This document shows, one piece after another, positions 58,601 to 64,000 of a DNA stretch of 64,000 bases. Positions within the stretch are counted from its first letter, which is position 1. Each line of letters starts with the position of its first letter. The notes beneath the pieces are model-generated. The model made no database searches and was not told the origin of the DNA. It saw nothing but the letters and a program-made list of their open reading frames with translations. A program made the position numbers and the translations under genes. The DNA lies in the NCBI GenBank assembly GCA_009763385.1, contig CM019824.1:178788725-178852724 (forward strand), in the 5' to 3' direction. This DNA comes from Coix lacryma-jobi var. lacryma-jobi (taxonomy: Eukaryota > Streptophyta > Magnoliopsida > Poales > Poaceae).

Positions 58601-59660
58601 CTTTCAGTCGAAATTGAATAGTCCAAAACTCTTTTGAGATGAGTGCCTTTGTGACATAGCAATGAAATTGAGCTGGATAACTAGTCATGAGCGTGATTCA
58701 AAAGTGGTTGGATCTGTCAATATCACTTGGGTCATTGGCTTATTTTTAGTGTTGTAGTATAGAAGAGAAAAGGTGGATGGCAGTGCAAGAGATATGGATC
58801 GAGGGGGTAAGGCAGACCTAGTTTTGATGGATTTGAGGAAAATATTGGAGATTGTAAGCACCCGCCACCATTGATGTGGTTTCTGTAGTTCAAGGGGATT
58901 GGAACTTACCACATGTTGGAAAAGAGGTGGAAGAGGCTTGGGAAGGTAGCTGTGGAAGCGGTGGTGGTGTTCACCTGTGGTCCACCCTCGTTAGAAATCT
59001 TTAACAGTGGAAATTTACACTAGTAGCATGTTTTGATAACAGGAGAATAAAGGAGGAAGAAATCAAGAAGGTTGGTTACTTCTACGGTTGGCGAGAATTT
59101 CTTGATGGCACATTGAATAAGGTGCCACAAAATCAATAATATCATGATGTTGTGTTATTTCTCTAGGTACGTGTGAGGCATACTATTCTTTGTGTGAATT
59201 TCTTTTGTCAGGTTCATGTTGTTTTTACTGGTTTATTTGTTATTTTCAATTAATTTTTCAATTTAAGGACTTGTTGGTCAAACCACTTAAAATACCTAAA
59301 AACAGCTTATTGCCATTCTCCAATGTCAAAAAGACTCTACTTCTCACTCTTTCGACTTACATAATATGTAGCTTATTGCATTTTTTTGTACAACACTGTA
59401 ACAAAGTAATCAGGCTTGTGGTCCCATCCATGCTTCGATTCCTTGAGGGCTCTGGTAACATTAAACGGTTATTGGCTACCTTGAAACTCAAACTCCATAG
59501 ATAAAGCTAGTTGTCACTCCTGTCGTGCCGTGCAGTTCACAAACAAAATCTCAGTTTTTTTAGCACCAGCACATGTAATCAACGCACTCTCCTGAGATAT
59601 TGTGACTAAAATCCACGTCCAGCAACCAAATATGATCCGAAGCGCATCTTCTCTGAGGCG
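58601..59660. other. Intergenic, no gene recognised
   Basis: AT-rich. Frames up to 104 codons occur but have no recognisable similarity, no splice structure and no codon bias. Confidence 0.55.
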
Positions 59661-59670
59661 TCCCCTCTGC

Positions 59671-59832
59671 GGCCCATATGATCCGAAGACCAGACGAATG
59701 GCCCAGTAGTAGTAGCGGCCCACCTGATGATGACCTCTTGCCCGGCAAACAAACCCTAAGCCACCGATCCGACGGCTGGGATCGCCCGATCAAACCATAA
59801 AACCCTACCGGTCACCGCCCACTTATATAAAA
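59671..59832 (+). promoter_or_regulatory. RPL9 promoter: site II elements, telo boxes, TATA box
   Basis: GGCCCA (site II, TGGGCC on the other strand) occurs at 59671, 59700 and 59717. AAACCCTAA (telo box) is at 59751-59759, with a second AAACCCTA near 59800. TATATAAAA is at 59824-59832, 136 bp before the ATG. This combination is the standard promoter of plant ribosomal-protein genes, driving expression in dividing cells through TCP and telo-box-binding factors. A pyrimidine-rich leader, usual for TOP-like messages, follows. Confidence 0.8.
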
Positions 59833-59967
59833 GGCTCGCCCTCAGCGCGCCGCCGCTCCTTCGCGCACACAAGCAAACCCTCCTCCCCTCCGCCGCCCGC
59901 CGCCCGCCGCCCGCCCGCCCGAGGAGGAGGAAGAAGAGAAGGCGAAGGAGTAGCAGCACCGGGCAAG

Positions 59968-61394
59968 ATGAAGACTATCCTTGCGTCGGAGTCGATGGAC
60001 ATCCCGGAGGGCGTCACGGTGACGGTAGCCGCCAAGATGGTGACGGTGGAGGGCCCCCGCGGGAAGCTCACCCGCAACTTCAAGCACCTCAACCTCGACT
60101 TCCAGCTGCAGGAGGGCGGGCGCAAGCTCAAGGTGGACGCCTGGTTCGGCACCCGCCGCACCATGGCCGCCATCCGCACCGCCATCTCCCACGTCGAGAA
60201 CCTCATCAAGGGAGTCACCAAGGGGTACCGCTACAAGATGAGGTTCGTCTACGCTCACTTCCCCATCAACGCCTCCATCACCAACAGCAACACCGCCATC
60301 GAGATCAGGAACTTCCTTGGCGAGAAGAAGGTACCCCCACACCCATCTTTGTTTCGCGCGGGCGGCGCAGCAGATCAGATCTGCGGGGGCTGTGTTGTTT
60401 TCTGACTTGTGTCTGACTGGTTGGTGTTTGTGATGATCCCGGGATCAGGTCAGGAAGGTGGACATGCTTGACGGTGTGACCATCCTGCGGTCCGAGAAGG
60501 TCAAGGATGAGCTCATCCTCGACGGCAACGACATCGAGCTCGTCTCTCGCTCCGCCGCCCTCATCAACCAGGTGAATACCTGACCTAATAGATTGCGTCT
60601 CTTACTGGTACATATGCGAGGTGGCTGATATTTGCAGTGTCAGATTGTGCTTTGATGTGGTAGATCATTATCCTTACATTTATTCCTCTCATCATTTCTA
60701 TATGACGAAGCAAGTATTGCTGGTTTAGATAAATTTTAGTGATCCATTATGGAATGGTAACACATTGGGTGTGCTTGAATGATAGTATCCAGGTGCTTTC
60801 TTTGTATGAGCTGATCACATTCTAAAAAGTTTGTATGACACTAGTGCTGTCAAATACAAACTAGAAATGCAGTCCTCTATCGAAATGTATAAATATCCAT
60901 AATTCATGTGTTCAGCAATTTTAGTTTATGATTTTGTGCTCAGAACAAGGGTATAATTTTAATGCTAGTTGTATTTAGTAGCAGTGAGCACCTAATGACT
61001 TGATAATGTTATGATTGATCTTAGTTCTAACCTATGTGATGAATTCAGTAAGTGAGAAACTATTGTTGTCTTATTTCATTCTTTTACCTGTTTATTACTT
61101 CGTGATATTTTACACATGCTATGTCACTTTCTAGTGTAATGTTAATGTCAACTACTGTTTCTGCTTGACGACTGTATTTTGGTCTTTGTTTTGCTCTGTG
61201 AAGTGCATCATGAATTTATTGATTGCTGCTGTCATATAATTCTCATTACTGGTGGATTGAATTGATGTGTTAGTGTTACTGAACTAGTTTTCTCCATTTC
61301 TCTACAGAAATGTCATGTCAAGAAGAAGGATATCAGAAAGTTCTTGGATGGTATCTATGTGAGCGACAAGGGTGTGATCGAAGAGGAGCAGTGA
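59968..61394 (+). CDS. RPL9: 60S ribosomal protein L9 (uL6)
   Basis: Three exons, 59968-60330, 60449-60571 and 61308-61394, sum to 573 nt (190 aa), the normal length of eukaryotic L9. It starts MKTILASESMDIPEGVTVTV, with the two repeated uL6 folds; GPRGKLTRNFKHL, GTRRTMAAIRTAISHVENLI and YRYKMRFVYAHFPIN are highly conserved, and it ends KFLDGIYVSDKGVIEEEQ. The protein sits near the sarcin-ricin loop and P-stalk base of the 60S subunit in the cytosol. Intron 2 is about 736 bp and AT-rich. No damage is seen. Confidence 0.97.
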
Positions 61395-62055
61395 GCAACA
61401 AAGTAGCTAAAATGCCTGGAGATGATCCAGAAGTGCTACATGTGCCTGTCATGTTACTATTATCATTTGGCTTGCAATTTTCTGAGACTGAATTTTGTAC
61501 TTGGCTAGGATGTGTTATGGAGCATGTTATCTTATCCTACATATCGTTGTCCCTGTTTAAGAATATGAACCTTGTTTCTCATTGCCTAAAGATAGTTGAC
61601 TGCCAGCGTTCGTGGTTGTTACCAAGATGAGAGGTTTATTAACAGAAATTTCGTATTCATTGTTGGTTTTTGTTTTTGTCCGTCATATTCTATTTCAAAA
61701 GGTTAATAACTCCATGAAGGGGTCAACTCTCCTGCATTTTTTATTTCAACTGGACATGGAGCTCCCATTACACGATCGCTCCTAATGGTTGGAACTTGGA
61801 TAGAAATTCTGAATGTGCACTGATACGTTTACTTAGATTTGATTGTTTTCATCAAATTTCAAATTGACACTGAATGTTTTACCTAAAATTCCCAAATTGG
61901 ATTTCGAACTTGTTCGTGTAGGGACATCCCCACTGATAATGCAAAATTGCAAATTACTGCTATCTAAATAGATCCAGCTAAAAGTTTATGAGCAACTCTA
62001 GCGTAGCCTCGTTATTTCATCAACTCTAGAAAGCAAGCGTTGTTGAATGTTGAGT
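61395..62055. other. Intergenic between RPL9 and DUF819 gene, convergent
   Basis: 3' UTRs of two genes that point toward each other. AT-rich, nothing else recognised. Confidence 0.55.
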
Positions 62056-63656
62056 TCAGCCGCAGATTCTTCTGAGCACGAACATGCCATAGCCGATGCC
62101 AAGAAACGTGGCAATGGAGATCCCGAAGATGCCGACGAGGATTCCGGGCACGACGAGCGAGGTCCAGCCTTTGGCCGTGGCCATGGCGGCCGCGGTTGTT
62201 GGCCCGCCGACGTTGGCGTTGGAGGCGACGAGCAGCGGCTTCCTGTCGATCCCCATGACCCTGCCGGCGGCGAGCACGACGGCGAGGTGGACGGACACCT
62301 GCACGAGCGCGAAGGCGAAGACGCTGGGCGCCCGGGTGACGGCGTCCACGACGTTGCCGTTGGCCCCGACGACGGCGAAGAAGAGCTGCATGAGGATGAG
62401 CGCGAGGGGCTCGCCGGCCGGCGCGAGCCTGCCGAGCGGGCCCGGGAACGCCGTGGCCAGGAGCACCGCCAGCGCCGTGACGCACGGCAACGTGCCGCCC
62501 TGGAGGCCCAGCCGCGCGGCCATGGCCGACCCGGCCTTGCAGATGATGAACGACAGCGCCACCGCCGCGCCGCCGTTCAGCACCGACAGCCGGCCCTCGT
62601 CGGGCTCGCCGTCCTTCTGCGGACTCGCCGTCGCCGCCGTCTTGGGCTCTGCTGGGATGTTTGACGCCAGTGAGAAGAGCGCCATGAAGTAGAGCGCCGA
62701 GATGATGTTGTCCGCTGCGACGCCGGCGGCGAGGACGGACGGCGTGAGGCCCAGAGCTTCCGAGATGGCGACGTAGTTCACCGCTGTTCGTTGCAGTCGA
62801 TGATGTCATCAGTGGGCAGTGGCAGCGATGAGTGAGTAAGCAAAGCGAAAGCATTTACATTATTTACCTCCGCCGATGTAGCTGCCCATGAGTGCCGCTG
62901 CGATCTTCCAGCTATCTTGGCCCAGCGATCTCATCGGGATCAGCAGATAGGCCACCGTCGTGCCGATCACAGTTGCAACTGCAGGTCAAGATGTTCAACA
63001 TTCATTCGATTGATTGAAAAGAAAAGAAAAGAAAAAGATGCGATTTCTGTCACCAACCAGATCCGAGCAGGAAGGCCTTGAGGAGGTCGCCGGTGGTGCG
63101 GACGACGCGGCGAAGGTCGGCGCCGAGGAGCAGCAGCGGGACGGCGGCCGGCAGCAGGTACTCCATGACGGCGTCGTGCGCGGGCGCGCCGGGGGTGACG
63201 AGGCCGACGGCCGTGGCGGCCAGGCCGGCCATGATGCTGACCAGCGCGCCGCTGAGCGCGGCGCCCCACGACGTGTTCTCCTCCGCCCTTCGTATATTTG
63301 CCATCCAATCAATAATCCATTGCGTCATCGTCAGTCCATTCAAAGCTCCGGCCAGCCGGTCGTCGGTGGGCTTACCATGTGCCGAACGCGGCGGCGGAGA
63401 GGAGGAACGCCCAGTTGCCCCAGTGGTCGCCGGGCGCGATGGCCACCGCGGCGGCGGCGGCGGGCGGGCGGAGGGCGTGACGAAGCCGAGGGGAGGAGGA
63501 GACCCACTTGTCCTGGCCGTGGTGGTGGTGCCGGATGGCGCTTGTTGGTGGGCGAGGCGGAGGGCGGCGGAGGAGGCGACGACGGTGCGGGGGCGACGGC
63601 GACGGCGAGGTGTGGCTGGAGAGGAGCAGCTGAGCCTGAGCGGCGGGTGGCGCCAT
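62056..63656 (-). CDS. DUF819 integral membrane protein, probably plastid-targeted
   Basis: Minus-strand exons 63656-63376, 63287-63058, 62978-62868 and 62783-62056 sum to 1350 nt (449 aa) in one frame. The first about 70 residues are a Ser/Pro/Arg/His-rich leader that looks like a plastid transit peptide. The rest matches DUF819 (PF05684), a family of polytopic membrane proteins also found in bacteria (YjcL-like): DHWGNWAFLLSAAAFGTW, LVSIMAGLAATAVGLVTPGA, YLLPAAVPLLLLGADLRRV, AALMGSYIGGAVNYVAISEA, FFAVVGANGNVVDAV, LLVASNANVGGPTTAAAMA and the C-terminal FLGIGYGMFVLRRICG. The GSYIGG and NANVGGPTTAAAMA signatures are characteristic and suggest a transporter-like fold with two related halves; the substrate is unknown. 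Confidence 0.9.
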
Positions 63657-63978
63657 GCCGCGCCCGGCGCCCCCCCACCTCACCCGAAACAAAATCCTCT
63701 GTCCTGTTGGGGCTCGCCGTGCCTGGGCCCCCAAGTGTTTCCTTGCTTCTTGTGCACTTGTGCTGCCGGCCGGCCCTCTGGAGTTTGGCCTTTCTTCCCA
63801 CTCCTGCTGTATTTTTCTTGCCATTTTTCATGTCCTTTTAGGGCACCATTTTTCGTTTACTCCCGTGGAGAAAGTGAAATGGAGTCCATCTTGTTTTCTT
63901 GTGCTGATGCTGGACAAATGTTTTGTGAGTTTTATTTTCTTCCTTTTCTTCTTCTTGTTCAGAACACACGATGATTTA
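63657..63978. other. Promoter and leader region of the DUF819 gene
   Basis: Upstream of the minus-strand ATG. A pyrimidine-rich plus strand and no other gene are seen. Confidence 0.4.
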
Positions 63979-64000
63979 GGCCCTGTTTAGTTCCCTCCAT
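63979..64000 (+). mobile_element. Left end of a MITE cut by the window edge
   Basis: GGCCCTGTTTAGTTCC is the usual terminus of the abundant grass MITE family represented at 23624-23858. Only 22 bp are in view. Confidence 0.45.

Noticed and set aside
58312..59504. Frames of 104-116 codons in the 58.3-59.5 kb region
   Set aside because: AT-rich, no similarity, no splice sites; one lies in the duplicated non-coding block.
62047..62692. Plus-strand frames of about 200 codons opposite the DUF819 gene
   Set aside because: Antisense shadows; the minus strand has spliced exons with a conserved membrane protein.
1..64000. tRNA, rRNA or microRNA genes
   Set aside because: No tRNA A/B box cloverleaf or rRNA core was recognised by eye. 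Hairpins seen belong to MITEs or CACTA repeats; a computational scan would be needed to exclude short RNAs.

Overview
This is a stretch of plant nuclear DNA, almost certainly from a grass (Poaceae) and plausibly from the Andropogoneae (sorghum/maize/sugarcane group). The evidence is spliced genes with GT-AG introns, GC-rich first exons next to AT-rich intergenic DNA, grass-type MITEs, a leaf ferredoxin-NADP+ reductase with a plastid transit peptide, and grass-style CACTA and MULE transposons. No bacterial or organellar features were seen. Exon structures below were built by hand from reading frames, splice sites and phase arithmetic.

Layout. 0-0.4 kb: 3' end of an expansin gene. 2.97-7.48 kb: a complete, young-looking Mutator-like element (MULE) with 229-bp terminal inverted repeats differing at one base, a perfect 10-bp target duplication and a three-exon transposase of about 1018 aa. 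11.1-11.9 kb: an intronless B3 transcription factor of the NGATHA/RAV type. 14.4-15.9 kb (minus): a WAT1/EamA transporter gene with two apparent 1-base deletions. 19.3-28.4 kb: a cluster of three DUF3615-type genes. Two of them lie in the arms of a large inverted duplication and the third lies between the arms; two look intact and one is broken. 21.7-22.3 kb: a dead LINE fragment.

29.9-42.2 kb: a 12,244-bp CACTA (En/Spm) element with matching 19-bp ends and a 3-bp TAC target duplication. It carries an RNase H1-type hybrid-binding-domain ORF, a TNP2-type transposase interrupted by one in-frame stop, and an eight-exon TNPA-type gene that reads through without interruption into a C-terminal Ulp1/C48 cysteine-protease domain with all catalytic residues. 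Between the two main genes lie an internal array of the hairpin repeats normally found at CACTA ends and about 660 bp of degenerate telomere-like 7-mers.

43.8-63.7 kb is the conserved gene-rich part: a plastid-type CRAL-TRIO protein, leaf FNR, a second and intact WAT1 transporter (minus), ribosomal protein L9 with a classic site II/telo-box promoter, and a DUF819 membrane protein (minus). Between them lie microsatellites, MITEs and, at 56.2-58.6 kb, a decayed tandem duplication in which one copy preserves the empty site of a MITE.

How the parts relate: the host genes are ordinary single transcription units. The notable biology is in the mobile elements. The CACTA may supply its TNPA-Ulp1 protein in trans although its transposase is broken, and the MULE may be autonomous. 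No wholly new system can be claimed from sequence alone; the CACTA architecture is the best candidate for a second look.
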